The notes beneath the pieces are model-generated. The model was given only the letters and a program-made list of their open reading frames with translations, had not been told where the DNA came from and made no database searches. Positions 31,751 to 39,719 of a stretch of 39,719 bases of DNA are shown in pieces. The DNA comes from JBBRHF01 sp038223055 (GTDB taxonomy: Bacteria; Actinomycetota; Actinomycetes; JACCUZ01). The stretch is from assembly GCA_038223055.1 (NCBI GenBank), contig JBBRHF010000015.1:1-39719 (forward strand), read 5' to 3'. The translations under genes were made by a program, and so were the position numbers. How positions within the stretch are numbered: position 1 is the stretch's first letter; every line of letters begins with the position of its first letter.

Positions 31751-32713
31751 TTGACCAGGCGAGACGGCAGCGAGCGCGAGGACGTCACAGAGCAGGACGT
31801 CACAGAGCAGGATGTCGCGCAGAAGGATGTCACCGAGCAGGACGTCGCGACCAAGGACATCGCGACCAAGGACGGCCGGGCCAAGGGCGCTCCGCGTCGG
31901 CGAGCCACGCCCAAGGACGGGGCCAAGAGCGGGGGCAAGGACGCGCTGAAAGGCGCGGCTAGCGTGAGCGAGATCCCGGACGGCCCCGTCGACGAGTCGG
32001 GGCTGACCCCCCGCCAGCGCAAGGTCATGGAGGTCATCCGGGCTGCGGTCGAGCGACGGGGCTACCCACCGAGCATGCGCGAGATCGGTGATGCCGTCGG
32101 CCTGACCAGTTCCTCCAGCGTCAGCCATCAACTCGTGACCCTGCAGCGCAAGGGCTTCCTGCGGCGGGACCCCAACCGCCCTCGGGCCATCGAAGTCATG
32201 GAACGGGCGGGCCGGTCGGCCCGCCCGGCCAGGTCAGGCCGAGGCGGCCGCGCGGCGCCGACCGCCGTTGCAGCCAGCGGGTCAGATGTCTTCGGCGGAG
32301 ATACCCTCGACGTGACCGGCAGCGGCGACGCCCGCCCGGCGGCGACGTATGTCCCGCTCGTGGGTCGCATCGCGGCCGGTGGCCCCATCCTGGCGGAGGA
32401 GGCCATCGAGGACGTGTTCCCGCTGCCCCGTCAGGTCGTCGGCGACGGCACCCTGTTCCTGCTTCAGGTCAGCGGCGACTCGATGGTCGACGCGGCGATC
32501 TGTGACGGCGACTGGGTGGTGGTGCGCCAGCAGCCGGTGGCCGACAACGGCGACATCGTCGCGGCGATGATCGACGGCGAGGCAACCGTCAAGACGTTCA
32601 AGCGGCGTGACGGCCACGTCTGGTTGATGCCGCACAACCCCGCCTACGACCCGATCCCCGGCGACGACGCAACGGTGCTGGGGCGGGTGACCGCCGTGCT
32701 GAGACGCCTGTGA
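31751..32713 (+). CDS. lexA: SOS repressor LexA with long repeat-bearing N-terminal extension
   Basis: A 320-residue LexA. The DNA-binding winged helix is near residues 82-145 (LTPRQRKVMEVIRAAVERRGYPPSMREIGDAVGLTSSSSVSHQL, then LQRKGFLRRDPNRPRAIEV). An unusually long Ala/Gly/Arg linker follows, then the S24 peptidase domain: cleavage site VGRIAAGGPILAEE, catalytic Ser in QVSGDSMVDAAI and Lys in EATVKTFKR. TTG 31751 is chosen because AGGGAGG lies 7 bases upstream; GTG 31709 is in frame but has no ribosome binding site. Actinobacterial LexA usually has 220-260 residues; here about 80 residues precede the HTH, including six 15-bp repeats. Autorepresses SOS genes and self-cleaves with RecA. Confidence 0.95.
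   Translation: MTRRDGSEREDVTEQDVTEQDVAQKDVTEQDVATKDIATKDGRAKGAPRRRATPKDGAKSGGKDALKGAASVSEIPDGPVDESGLTPRQRKVMEVIRAAVERRGYPPSMREIGDAVGLTSSSSVSHQLVTLQRKGFLRRDPNRPRAIEVMERAGRSARPARSGRGGRAAPTAVAASGSDVFGGDTLDVTGSGDARPAATYVPLVGRIAAGGPILAEEAIEDVFPLPRQVVGDGTLFLLQVSGDSMVDAAICDGDWVVVRQQPVADNGDIVAAMIDGEATVKTFKRRDGHVWLMPHNPAYDPIPGDDATVLGRVTAVLRRL
31781..31870 (+). repeat. Six 15-bp units in the LexA N-terminal extension
   Basis: GACGTCACAGAGCAG-type units encode DVTEQ, DVTEQ, DVAQK, DVTEQ, DVATK, DIATK. Acidic/basic alternation suggests a disordered or helical charged segment ahead of the DNA-binding domain. Confidence 0.93.
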
Positions 32714-32761
32714 CCCGCTGGCGACATCGCAACGGGCGCGGACCCAGCCCGGCGCCCCGGC

Positions 32762-33010
32762 TCATAGACCCCGGGTGCGCGCCTGCCACAGGACACGCAT
32801 CGTCCACTGTGCGGCAAGCGCGACGGCGGCGAGATAGAGCCCGTGGCCGACCGAAACCCATGGGTCCCCGTCGATGCCGAATGCCGCCGCCAGCAGCCTT
32901 CCCGCGCCGGCGATCAGCAGCAGGACGGCGACGGGAACCATCACCGCATAGAGGATCTCTACAATGACCGCGTCGTGACGCTCCGTAGTCCGCTCGCTCA
33001 CGCTCTCCAC
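32762..33010 (-). CDS. Small two-helix membrane protein
   Basis: An 82-residue product (from GTG 33010; GTG 32999-33001 and a longer frame from 33091 are also possible) with two hydrophobic segments, VIVEILYAVMVPVAVLLLIAGAG (about 19-40) and VGHGLYLAAVALAAQWTMRVLWQ (about 55-77). No family recognised. It is convergent with lexA, whose stop lies 48 bases away. Confidence 0.5.
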   Translation of the reverse strand: MESVSERTTERHDAVIVEILYAVMVPVAVLLLIAGAGRLLAAAFGIDGDPWVSVGHGLYLAAVALAAQWTMRVLWQARTRGL

Positions 33011-33164
33011 GGTAGGAGCCGGGCGAGGCCGGGCGGGGACCGGCGAAGGTCGAGGAGGTGAACTCTCCCCGTCACGGTCGGGCGAGGCCACGCCGGTCGC
33101 GTCGTGGGCCGGCGGAGACGCGAGCCGGGCTCAGTCGTGCTGGCGACGCAGCCTCGGGATGGGC

Positions 33165-33203
33165 GCGGGCAGCCCAGGCGGGCAGCCCAGGCGGGCAGCC
33201 CAG
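33165..33203. repeat. Three perfect 13-bp units, non-coding
   Basis: GCGGGCAGCCCAG repeated three times, 13 bases downstream of the PEBP gene stop at 33217. The period is 13, unlike the 15-bp arrays inside genes. Confidence 0.9.
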
Positions 33204-33216
33204 GGGCCGCGGACGG

Positions 33217-33822
33217 TCACCCCGCAGCGAAGGTCCCGACCACGCTGCCCTGGGCGAGCGCCTTGCCCCTGATCGCCGCGAGCGCCCGCTGAGTGGCGAC
33301 GCCAGCGCTCATGGTGGTCGGGGAGCGCAGCGCGTAGAGCGTGAAGCGGTAGTGGTGGGTACCGCTGGGTGGGCACGGCCCGTCGTAGGCCGCGCGCCCC
33401 TTGCTGTTCAGGGCATGCCGCGCCCCCGCCGGCACGCCCCCCTGGCCCAGCCCCGTTGCCGTCCGGTCGATGCCGAACAGCACCCAGTGCCAGAACGTGC
33501 CCCCTGGGGCATCGGGGTCGCTCATCACCAGCGCCAGCGATCCCGTTCCCGCCGGGAGTCCGGACCACTGCAGCGGAGGCGACACGTTGCGGCCGTTGCA
33601 GGTGAACAGAACCGGGATCGGGGCGCCCGGCGCGAAGGCGCTGCTGACCACCGTGAGCGGCGCATCCGACCCGACGGCCGTGCTGGTGTCCTTGCCTGCG
33701 TTGAGAAATCCGCAGCCGGCCAGCAGGATCATGAGCACCAGCAGCACCGGCAGCACCGGCAGCACGCGCCGGACGGGGAGAACGGGCAGCGCGGGTGTCC
33801 CCACCCGACCTAGCAGCAGCAT
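33217..33822 (-). CDS. Secreted YbhB/YbcL-type PEBP lipoprotein
   Basis: A 201-residue phosphatidylethanolamine-binding (YbhB/YbcL) protein with a lipoprotein signal (VLPVLPVLLVLMILLAGC, lipobox LAGC near Cys37). The mature domain has the family's ligand-site motifs: FTCNGRNVSPPLQWSGLPAG, SLALVMSDPDAPGGTFWHWVLFGI (DPDAP...HWV), GPCPPSGTHHYRFTLYALR. Family function is uncertain; small hydrophobic or phosphate ligands bind at the DPDAP/HW pocket. The signal peptide contains a repeated LPV triplet pattern. Length is slightly above typical because of the signal. ATG/alternative start near 33822 has no strong RBS. Confidence 0.87.
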   Translation of the reverse strand: MLLLGRVGTPALPVLPVRRVLPVLPVLLVLMILLAGCGFLNAGKDTSTAVGSDAPLTVVSSAFAPGAPIPVLFTCNGRNVSPPLQWSGLPAGTGSLALVMSDPDAPGGTFWHWVLFGIDRTATGLGQGGVPAGARHALNSKGRAAYDGPCPPSGTHHYRFTLYALRSPTTMSAGVATQRALAAIRGKALAQGSVVGTFAAG

Positions 33823-33851
33823 GGCCCCGACGGTAGCCGTCGACGGCAGGG

Positions 33852-34847
33852 TCAGGTCTCACGGCGTACGTCGGTGGGCTCCTTGTCCGGGCGCAAGCCC
33901 CGCCACGACGGGTGACGCATCCGGCCATCGCGAGTCCACTCCGCGAACACGACCTCGCCGACCAGTCGCGGGCTCACCCAGCGCGCGCCGCGCGCATCCG
34001 CCGGTGGCAACATCTCGGCGAACGCTGGGCTGGGTCGCTCCAGGCGGCCAAGGCGGTCCATCAGATCGGCGAGGGAGCGCTCCGAGAAGCCGGTGCCGAC
34101 GCGGCCGGCGTAGCCGAGCGCCCCATGCTCATCGGGCACGCCCACGAGCAGTGCGCCGAACTGGCCGTCGCGGCGCCCTCGGCCCGGCGTCCAGCCGCCG
34201 ACGACGACCTCCTGCATCCGCTGGTGCTTGACCTTGACCCATTCCCGGGACCGGCGCCCAGGCTGGTACGTCGAAGAGTGCCGTTTCGCGACCACCCCTT
34301 CGAGACCGCGTCCGAGAGACAGGGTCATTGCCGCGGCGCCGTCGCCCTGGAAGGCCGGCGGTGCGGCCCAGGGGACCGGGTCGGACCCCGGGTCGGACCC
34401 CAGGCCGAGCCTGAGCTCCTCGAGCGCGGCGCGGCGCTCGTCGTACGGCCGGTCCAGCAGCGGCCGGCCGGCATCGACCAGCAGGTCGAACACCAGCAGG
34501 TGCACCGGAGTGCCAACCAGCAGCGCGCGGCTCGGGTGCTGCACGTGCATCCGCGCCTGCAGCAGCCCGAAACTGGGTCGACCCTCGGGGTCGAGGGTCA
34601 CGATCTCCCCGTCGAGGACGACGTGTCGCCGACCGAGCGCCGCGCCGAGCCCTCCGAGCTCGGGGTAGGTCGCGAGCACCTCACGGTAGTTGCGGGTCAG
34701 CACCCGTACCTTCGCGTCCTCGACGTAGACGACGGCGCGGACGCCGTCCCACTTCATCTCGAAGGCCCAGTCCGATTCCTCGGCGGGTGAGGGCAGCGCC
34801 CCCGGCGTCGCCAGCATCGGTCGGATCAAGGCGGAAAGGGGCGTCAC
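33852..34847 (-). CDS. ATP-dependent DNA ligase (LigC/LigD-ligase type)
   Basis: A 331-residue ligase that seals nicks using ATP. Motif I is EMKWDGVRA with the adenylated Lys32; motif III includes VLDGEIVTLD; motif IV is GLEGVVAKRHSSTYQPGRRSREWVKVKHQ; motif V follows. The C-terminal OB fold (about 215-331) has TPGRGRRDGQFGALLVG and ends PTDVRRET. It is the size of a stand-alone LigC, or the ligase module of LigD without polymerase and nuclease domains; no ku gene is visible nearby. The GTG start (34847) overlaps the stop of the DinG gene by 4 bases. A GSDPGSDP duplication occurs near residue 152. Confidence 0.92.
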   Translation of the reverse strand: MTPLSALIRPMLATPGALPSPAEESDWAFEMKWDGVRAVVYVEDAKVRVLTRNYREVLATYPELGGLGAALGRRHVVLDGEIVTLDPEGRPSFGLLQARMHVQHPSRALLVGTPVHLLVFDLLVDAGRPLLDRPYDERRAALEELRLGLGSDPGSDPVPWAAPPAFQGDGAAAMTLSLGRGLEGVVAKRHSSTYQPGRRSREWVKVKHQRMQEVVVGGWTPGRGRRDGQFGALLVGVPDEHGALGYAGRVGTGFSERSLADLMDRLGRLERPSPAFAEMLPPADARGARWVSPRLVGEVVFAEWTRDGRMRHPSWRGLRPDKEPTDVRRET

Positions 34848-36790
34848 TGCCGCGCCAGTCCCGCCAACCGCCGCAGTGCGCCGGTGGCCGTGTCGTGGTC
34901 GACGGTGAGCCAGAACGGGGGCAGCGACTGGCGCAGGAACTCGCCGTAGCGGGCCGTGGCCAGCCGCGAGTCCAGCACGGCGACGACGCCGCGGTCACTG
35001 GACCTGCGGATCAGGCGTCCCGAGCCCTGGGCCAGAAGCAGTGCGGCATGCGCGGCGGAGACGGCCATGAACCCGTTGCCGCCGGCGTCGGCCACCGCCT
35101 GCGCCCGCGCCGACATCAGCGGGTCGTCGGGGCGGGGGAACGGGATGCGGTCGATCACCACCAACAAGCATGCATCACCGGGCACGTCGACCCCCTGCCA
35201 CAGCGACAGCGTCCCGAACAGGCAGGTGGCCGGGTCGGCCGCGAACGCGCGGACGAGGCTCGCGGTGCGATCCTCACCTTGGCAGAGCACCGGAAAGTCC
35301 AGGCGCACCCGCATCTCCGCCGCCGCCGCGGCCGCGGCGCGCATGGACGAGAAAAGGCCCAGGGTACGACCGCCGGCGGCAAGGACCAGGCTGGCCAACT
35401 CGTCCAGAGCAAGCGGTGAGGCCCCGTCGCGTCCGGGCGGCGGCAGCCGGCGCGCGACGTACAGGATGCCCTGGCGGGGGTAGTCGAACGGCGAGCCGAC
35501 ATCGAGTCCTCGCCAGGCCGGCGCCTCGTCGCCGGTGAGCCCGAGGGTGCGCGCGACCGGATCGAAGCTGCCACCCAGTTCGAGGGTGGCGCTGGTCAGC
35601 ACGACGGTGCGGTCGCCGAACAGGGCGTTCCGCAGCAGGCCGCCGACGGACAGGGGCGCAACCCGCAGCACGGGCCCGCCGCGAGGTTCGTGGGCAATCC
35701 AGCTCACGTCGTAGGGCGAGTGGGCGGCCAGTCGCTCGGCGGTCTCAAAGACGGTCCCGAGCAGCGCCTGGGCGATCCGTTTGCGGCCCTCGTCGGCGTC
35801 CTTGACCCGGGTCAGCTCGGACTGCCCCTCCCGGGCCGCATCGCGCACGAGGGCGACCGCGGTGGCGAGCTGTTCGGGTTGCTTGACGATGCGACCCTCC
35901 GGCAGCGCGGCCAGCGCGGCCTCGAGCGTGGCGGCGGCGGCGACCAGGGCGTCGACCGGCCCGTCGTCGAGCATCCGGCGGCTGCGCGCGGCGGCCGACT
36001 CGACGAGCGCCTTGGTCAGCTCGTCGGTCGCCACCCCGGTGACCCGGTCGACGAGTTCGTGGGCCTCGTCCACGACCACGACCCCGTGCTCGGGCAGCAC
36101 CGCGAAGTCCTCCATCGCGTCGATGGCCAGCAGCGCGTGGTTGGTGACAACCACCTGGACCTTGGCGGCCCGCTCACGCGAGCTCTCGGCGAAACACTCG
36201 CTGCCATGCGGACATTTAGCCGCACCGAGGCACTCCCGGGCGGACACGCTGACCTGGCGCCAGGCCCGGTCCGCGACCCCCGGCAGCAGCTCGTCCCGAT
36301 CACCTGTCTCGGTCTCCTCGGCCCAGGACCGCAGCCGTACGACGTCGCGACCCATCGCGGTCGTCGGTGACGCGTCGAACAGCGCCTCGTTCTCGCCGTC
36401 ATCGGGCATGCCGCCGTAGACCTTGTTCTTGCACACGTAGTTGCTGCGGCCCTTGAGAATCGCGAACGTCGGTCGGAACCCGAGGACCGGCTCGACGGCA
36501 TCAACGAGGGCCGGCAGGTCGCGCTCGACGATCTGGTTCTGCAGGGCGATGGTGGCGGTGGCGACCACGACCGGGCCGTCGTGCAGCAGCGCGGGCACGA
36601 GGTAGGCGAGCGACTTGCCAGTGCCCGTGCCGGCCTGCACGAGCAGGTGATCGCCGCCGGCCATCGCGTCGGCCACCGTCTCGGCCATCAGGACCTGCCC
36701 GGGTCGCTCCGCTCCCCCGACGCCGGCGACGGCCGCGGCGAGCAGCGCCCGGACTCGCTTGTGGCCGCGGGCCGGGTCGATGGGGGGCAC
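34844..36790 (-). CDS. DinG/Yoa-type ATP-dependent helicase with Fe-S motif
   Basis: A 648-residue XPD/DinG-type superfamily 2 helicase. Walker A is AGTGTGKS (about 53-60); Cys residues in YVCKNK and ECLGAAKCPHGSECF form a Fe-S cluster site; Walker B/DEAH is VVVVDEAHEL; helicase motifs III-VI include VVLTSATLEL, LFGTLSLWQGVDVPGD and AQGSGRLIRRSSDRGVVAVLD. DinG-type enzymes unwind damaged or forked DNA; many actinobacteria carry this version near lexA. GTG 36790 gives MPPIDPARGHKRV; the frame continues upstream into a region antisense to the S9 peptidase. Stop overlaps the ligase start, so the pair is coupled. Confidence 0.93.
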   Translation of the reverse strand: MPPIDPARGHKRVRALLAAAVAGVGGAERPGQVLMAETVADAMAGGDHLLVQAGTGTGKSLAYLVPALLHDGPVVVATATIALQNQIVERDLPALVDAVEPVLGFRPTFAILKGRSNYVCKNKVYGGMPDDGENEALFDASPTTAMGRDVVRLRSWAEETETGDRDELLPGVADRAWRQVSVSARECLGAAKCPHGSECFAESSRERAAKVQVVVTNHALLAIDAMEDFAVLPEHGVVVVDEAHELVDRVTGVATDELTKALVESAAARSRRMLDDGPVDALVAAAATLEAALAALPEGRIVKQPEQLATAVALVRDAAREGQSELTRVKDADEGRKRIAQALLGTVFETAERLAAHSPYDVSWIAHEPRGGPVLRVAPLSVGGLLRNALFGDRTVVLTSATLELGGSFDPVARTLGLTGDEAPAWRGLDVGSPFDYPRQGILYVARRLPPPGRDGASPLALDELASLVLAAGGRTLGLFSSMRAAAAAAAEMRVRLDFPVLCQGEDRTASLVRAFAADPATCLFGTLSLWQGVDVPGDACLLVVIDRIPFPRPDDPLMSARAQAVADAGGNGFMAVSAAHAALLLAQGSGRLIRRSSDRGVVAVLDSRLATARYGEFLRQSLPPFWLTVDHDTATGALRRLAGLARQ

Positions 36791-36832
36791 GGGACCCCAG
36801 GCTAGCCACCGCGGGAGGTTAGGGTCGCGGGC

Positions 36833-38764
36833 ATGCCGCTGCCCCCGCTGATCCCCCGCGCCGTGTTGTTCGGCAACCCGGACCGGATCGGGCCCAGTCT
36901 GTCCCCCGACGGCACCCGGCTGGGCTTCATCGCACCCGAGGATGGGGTTCTCAACGTGTGGGTCGGGCCGGCCGAGGACCCTGCGGCTGCCGGGGCGGTC
37001 ACGCACGACCGGGACCGCGGCATCCGGGACTACTTGTTCTGCCACGACGACACGACCCTGCTCTACCTGCAAGACACCGAGGGCAACGAGGACTGGCGGA
37101 TCTACGCCCTCGACCTGGCCAGCGGGGACGTGCGCCTGCTCACGCCGCCGGACAAGGTGCAGGCCCAGCTCATCGGGCACAACCGGTGGCACCCCGCCAC
37201 GGTGCTGATCGGCCTCAACCAGAACAACCCCCAGCTGCACGACATCTACCGGCTCGACCTCGGCACCGGAGAGATCACCCTCGACACCCGCAACCCCGGC
37301 TTCCTGTCATGGCTGGTCGACGCCGACCTCGTGGTGCGCGGCGGGATGACCATGGCCTCCGACGGCAGCGTGACCCTCATGCGACGGACCGAACCGGGCA
37401 GCACCGACCCCTCGAAAAACGCGCCCGGCGACACCGACCCCGGCACCGACGCGGCCGGCACCAACGCGGCCGAACACGAGGAATGGGAACCGGTTCTCGT
37501 CATCCCGCCCGAGGACGCGACGACCACCGAGGTGGTCGGGTTCGACCGGTCCGGCACCGCCCTCTACCTGGTCACCCCGCTCCAGGCGAACGCCAGCCGG
37601 CTGATCCGGCTGGACTGGGCCGCCGGCACGGCAGGCGTCCCGCCCGCCTACACCGTCGTCGCCGAGGACCCCACCTTCGACGTGTCCGACGTGTGGCGCC
37701 ACCCCGAGACCCGCCACCCGCAGGCGATCTGCCTCGACGCCGAACGCACCCGCATCGTCACGCTCGACCCTGCCCTGGACCGCGACCTCGAGATCCTGCG
37801 CGGCTTGGGCGACGGCGAGCTCGGGGTGGACCGGTCGGTGCGCTCGGACACCCGATGGCTGGTCTCCGTCGCCGCCTCTGACGGCCCGGTCCGCTATTAC
37901 AGCTATGACCGCCCGACCGGGGCGACGACGTTCCTGTTCGCGCACAAGGACGCCCTGGCCGACTACGAGCTCGCCCCGATGGAGCCGTTCTCGTTCACGG
38001 CGCGCGACGGGCTGACCGTGCAGGGATATCTGACCTTCCCGCCGGGCGTGGACCGGACCAACCTGCCGGCGGTGCTCGACGTACACGGTGGTCCATGGGC
38101 GCGGGACCGGTGGGGGTATGCGCCGCAGGCCCAGTGGCTGGCAAACCGCGGTTACCTGTGCGTGCAGGTCAACTTCCGGGGCTCCACGGGCTACGGCAAG
38201 GCGTTCCTCGCGGCGGGCGACAAGCAGTGGGGCCGGGCCATGCACGACGACCTGGTGGACGCGGTCGGCCACGTCGTCGGACAGGGCTGGGCCGACGCCG
38301 ACCGGGTGGGCATCGCCGGCGGATCCTACGGCGGCTATGCGGCGCTGGCCGCGGCAGCCTTCACCCCCGAGGTGTTCCGCTGCGCGATCGACCTCGTCGG
38401 TCCCTCGAACCTGCTGACCCTGCTTGACTCGATCCCCGACTACTGGGAGCCGATGCGGGCGATGCTCTACCAGCGGGTGGGCAATCCCGAGACCGAGCAC
38501 GACATGCTGTGGGACCGCTCGCCGCTGGCTCATGCGCAGGACATCGCCATCCCCGTGCTGGTCGCGCAGGGCGCCAACGACCCGCGGGTCAAGCAGGCCG
38601 AGGCGGACCAGATCGTCGCGGCCATGGTCGCGAAGGGGCTTCCGCACGACTACCTGCTGTTCCCCGACGAGGGTCATGGCCTGGCCAAGCCGGCCAACCG
38701 GGAGATCTTTTACGCCGCGGCGGAACGGTTCCTCGGCGAGCACCTCGGCGGGCGCACCGAGTGA
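36833..38764 (+). CDS. S9-family prolyl oligopeptidase-like peptidase
   Basis: A 643-residue serine peptidase: an N-terminal beta-propeller (about 15-370) and C-terminal alpha/beta-hydrolase domain (about 380-640). The nucleophile is Ser in GIAGGSYGGYAA, the acid is Asp in VLVAQGANDPRV, and the His is in FPDEGHGLAKP. LPAVLDVHGGPWARDRWG is the oxyanion-region segment. No signal peptide, so probably cytoplasmic and acting on short peptides. A 25-residue insert (189-213) inside the propeller is made of 15-bp repeats. ATG 36833; GGGAGG lies 13 bases upstream. Divergent from the DinG gene with 42 bases between starts. Confidence 0.93.
   Translation: MPLPPLIPRAVLFGNPDRIGPSLSPDGTRLGFIAPEDGVLNVWVGPAEDPAAAGAVTHDRDRGIRDYLFCHDDTTLLYLQDTEGNEDWRIYALDLASGDVRLLTPPDKVQAQLIGHNRWHPATVLIGLNQNNPQLHDIYRLDLGTGEITLDTRNPGFLSWLVDADLVVRGGMTMASDGSVTLMRRTEPGSTDPSKNAPGDTDPGTDAAGTNAAEHEEWEPVLVIPPEDATTTEVVGFDRSGTALYLVTPLQANASRLIRLDWAAGTAGVPPAYTVVAEDPTFDVSDVWRHPETRHPQAICLDAERTRIVTLDPALDRDLEILRGLGDGELGVDRSVRSDTRWLVSVAASDGPVRYYSYDRPTGATTFLFAHKDALADYELAPMEPFSFTARDGLTVQGYLTFPPGVDRTNLPAVLDVHGGPWARDRWGYAPQAQWLANRGYLCVQVNFRGSTGYGKAFLAAGDKQWGRAMHDDLVDAVGHVVGQGWADADRVGIAGGSYGGYAALAAAAFTPEVFRCAIDLVGPSNLLTLLDSIPDYWEPMRAMLYQRVGNPETEHDMLWDRSPLAHAQDIAIPVLVAQGANDPRVKQAEADQIVAAMVAKGLPHDYLLFPDEGHGLAKPANREIFYAAAERFLGEHLGGRTE
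37397..37471 (+). repeat. Five 15-bp units within the S9 peptidase propeller
   Basis: Encodes GSTDP, SKNAP, GDTDP, GTDAA, GTNAA (residues 189-213), a low-complexity loop. Units diverged but the period is exact. Confidence 0.75.
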
Positions 38765-38806
38765 TCCGGCGGCTCAGCCCGGTGTTCACCACGTGAGCCG
38801 GCCGGC

Positions 38807-39719
38807 TCAGCCCGGAGCCGGAACGACCCGGCCGTACGGCGACAGCTCGGCGGCCAGCGCGGCGGTGACCCTGGCCGTGACGCGGGTGCCCTCGGCGCCG
38901 TGCTCGGTGCCCAGCAGCTGGCCCTCCTCGTGGATGCGGGAGACGAGGTCGCCGCGGCCGTAGGGCAGCAACACGTCCACGTCGACCGCGGGCCGCGGAA
39001 GCTCGTTCTCGATCACCGACCACAGCTCGTCCAGCCCGAGGCCGGTGCGGGCCGAGACGACCACGCTGCGCGGCTCGCGCCGCTGCAGCCGGTCGAGCAC
39101 CTCCGGGTCGGCGGCATCGGCCTTGTTGATGACCACCATCTCGGGCACGTGGCGCGAGTCGAGATCGGCCAGCACCTGGCGCACCGCGGCCAGCTGGGAT
39201 TCGGGGTCCGCGTCCGAGCCGTCGACCACGTGCAGGATCAGGTCGGCGCTCGCGACCTCCTCCAGGGTGGAGCGGAACGCCTCGACCAGGTCGTGCGGCA
39301 GGTGGCGGACGAACCCGACGGTATCTGTGACGGTGAAATCGCGCCCGTCCTCGGTCTGGGCCCGGCGCACGGTGGGATCGAGAGTCGCGAACAGCGCGTT
39401 CTCGACCAGCACCCCAGCGTCGGTCAGCCGGTTGAGCAACGAGGACTTGCCGGCGTTGGTGTAGCCCACGATGGCGACCGAGGGAACCTCGTGGCGGCGG
39501 CGTTCCTGGCGCTTGGTGTCCCGGGCGGTGCGCATGCCGGCGATCTCGCGGCGCAGCTTGGCCATCCTGGTGCGGATCCGCCGCCGGTCGGTCTCGATCT
39601 TGGTCTCACCGGGGCCGCGGGTCCCGACGCCCCCGGAGGAGCCGCCGGCGCCGCCGGCCTGGCGGGACATCGACTCGCCCCAGCCACGCAGGCGGGGCAA
39701 CATGTATTGCATCTGCGCC
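38807..39719 (-). CDS. hflX: GTPase HflX, N-terminal part outside the window
   Basis: Encodes the last roughly 303 residues of HflX, a ribosome-associated GTPase; the start lies beyond base 39719. Visible: the family-specific loop RGPGETKIETDRRRIRTRM, G1 VGYTNAGKSSLLNRL, the DTVGFVRHLPHDLVEAFRSTLEE switch II segment, NKAD (G4) and VVSARTGLGLDELW (G5), and the C-terminal helical segment. The stop at 38807-38809 is 43 bases from the convergent S9 peptidase stop. HflX genes commonly neighbour the lexA/nrdJ block in actinobacteria. Confidence 0.96.
   Translation of the reverse strand, partial: AQMQYMLPRLRGWGESMSRQAGGAGGSSGGVGTRGPGETKIETDRRRIRTRMAKLRREIAGMRTARDTKRQERRRHEVPSVAIVGYTNAGKSSLLNRLTDAGVLVENALFATLDPTVRRAQTEDGRDFTVTDTVGFVRHLPHDLVEAFRSTLEEVASADLILHVVDGSDADPESQLAAVRQVLADLDSRHVPEMVVINKADAADPEVLDRLQRREPRSVVVSARTGLGLDELWSVIENELPRPAVDVDVLLPYGRGDLVSRIHEEGQLLGTEHGAEGTRVTARVTAALAAELSPYGRVVPAPG

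Noticed and set aside
37307..38743. Long minus-strand open frame opposite the S9 peptidase
   Set aside because: Antisense frame with no recognisable domain; the peptidase triad lies on the plus strand.

Overview
High-GC, densely packed DNA, with mainly ATG/GTG starts, GGAG-type ribosome binding sites, rbpA, an AdoCbl-dependent nrdJ with nrdR, a LexA/ChiZ-type SOS locus and a CWB/LytR_C-type envelope gene set. This points to a chromosomal segment of an actinobacterium. The gene order hflX - DinG helicase - lexA - LysM gene - nrdR - nrdJ is the conserved actinobacterial arrangement. A member of Micrococcales (Intrasporangiaceae/Dermatophilaceae-like) is my best guess, by inference only.

Layout. 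1-2032: an ISKra4-family insertion sequence (left end outside the window) abutting the 3' stump of a membrane-transport gene. 2082-6787: a minus-strand envelope region (two lipoproteins, a LytR_C protein, a conserved hypothetical) that includes a decayed sulfide:quinone-reductase-like gene and a decayed small gene. 7151-19051: mixed genes: YgjV-like membrane protein, rbpA, peptidoglycan-binding secreted protein, flippase-like membrane protein, Pro/Thr-rich membrane protein, TIGR03118-type secreted protein, a two-gene ABC exporter, tandem GNAT, PNPOx-like, DoxX-like, and a frameshifted VOC gene. 19194-23603: two secreted Fn3-type surface proteins under near-identical control regions, the second broken. 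23687-34847: DNA precursor and repair module: nrdR-nrdJ (nrdJ carries three inteins), a ChiZ/YneA-like SOS division gene divergent from lexA, a PEBP lipoprotein, then a DinG-type helicase overlapping an ATP-dependent DNA ligase. 36833-39719: S9 peptidase and the C-terminal part of hflX.

How the genes work together. NrdR represses nrdR-nrdJ through two boxes spaced three helical turns apart. Two SOS boxes in the lexA/LysM intergenic region couple the SOS repressor to an envelope-anchored division inhibitor. The helicase and ligase are translationally coupled.

Most striking observation. At least nine unrelated loci carry in-register 15-bp tandem repeats with different unit sequences, eight of them encoding pentapeptide arrays in intact frames. 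They occur in LexA, the LysM protein, the NrdJ tail, a NrdJ intein, the S9 peptidase, the peptidoglycan-binding protein, a lipoprotein, a secreted protein and a decayed gene. They always sit in linkers or N-terminal extensions, as if a period-15 expansion process acts across this genome.
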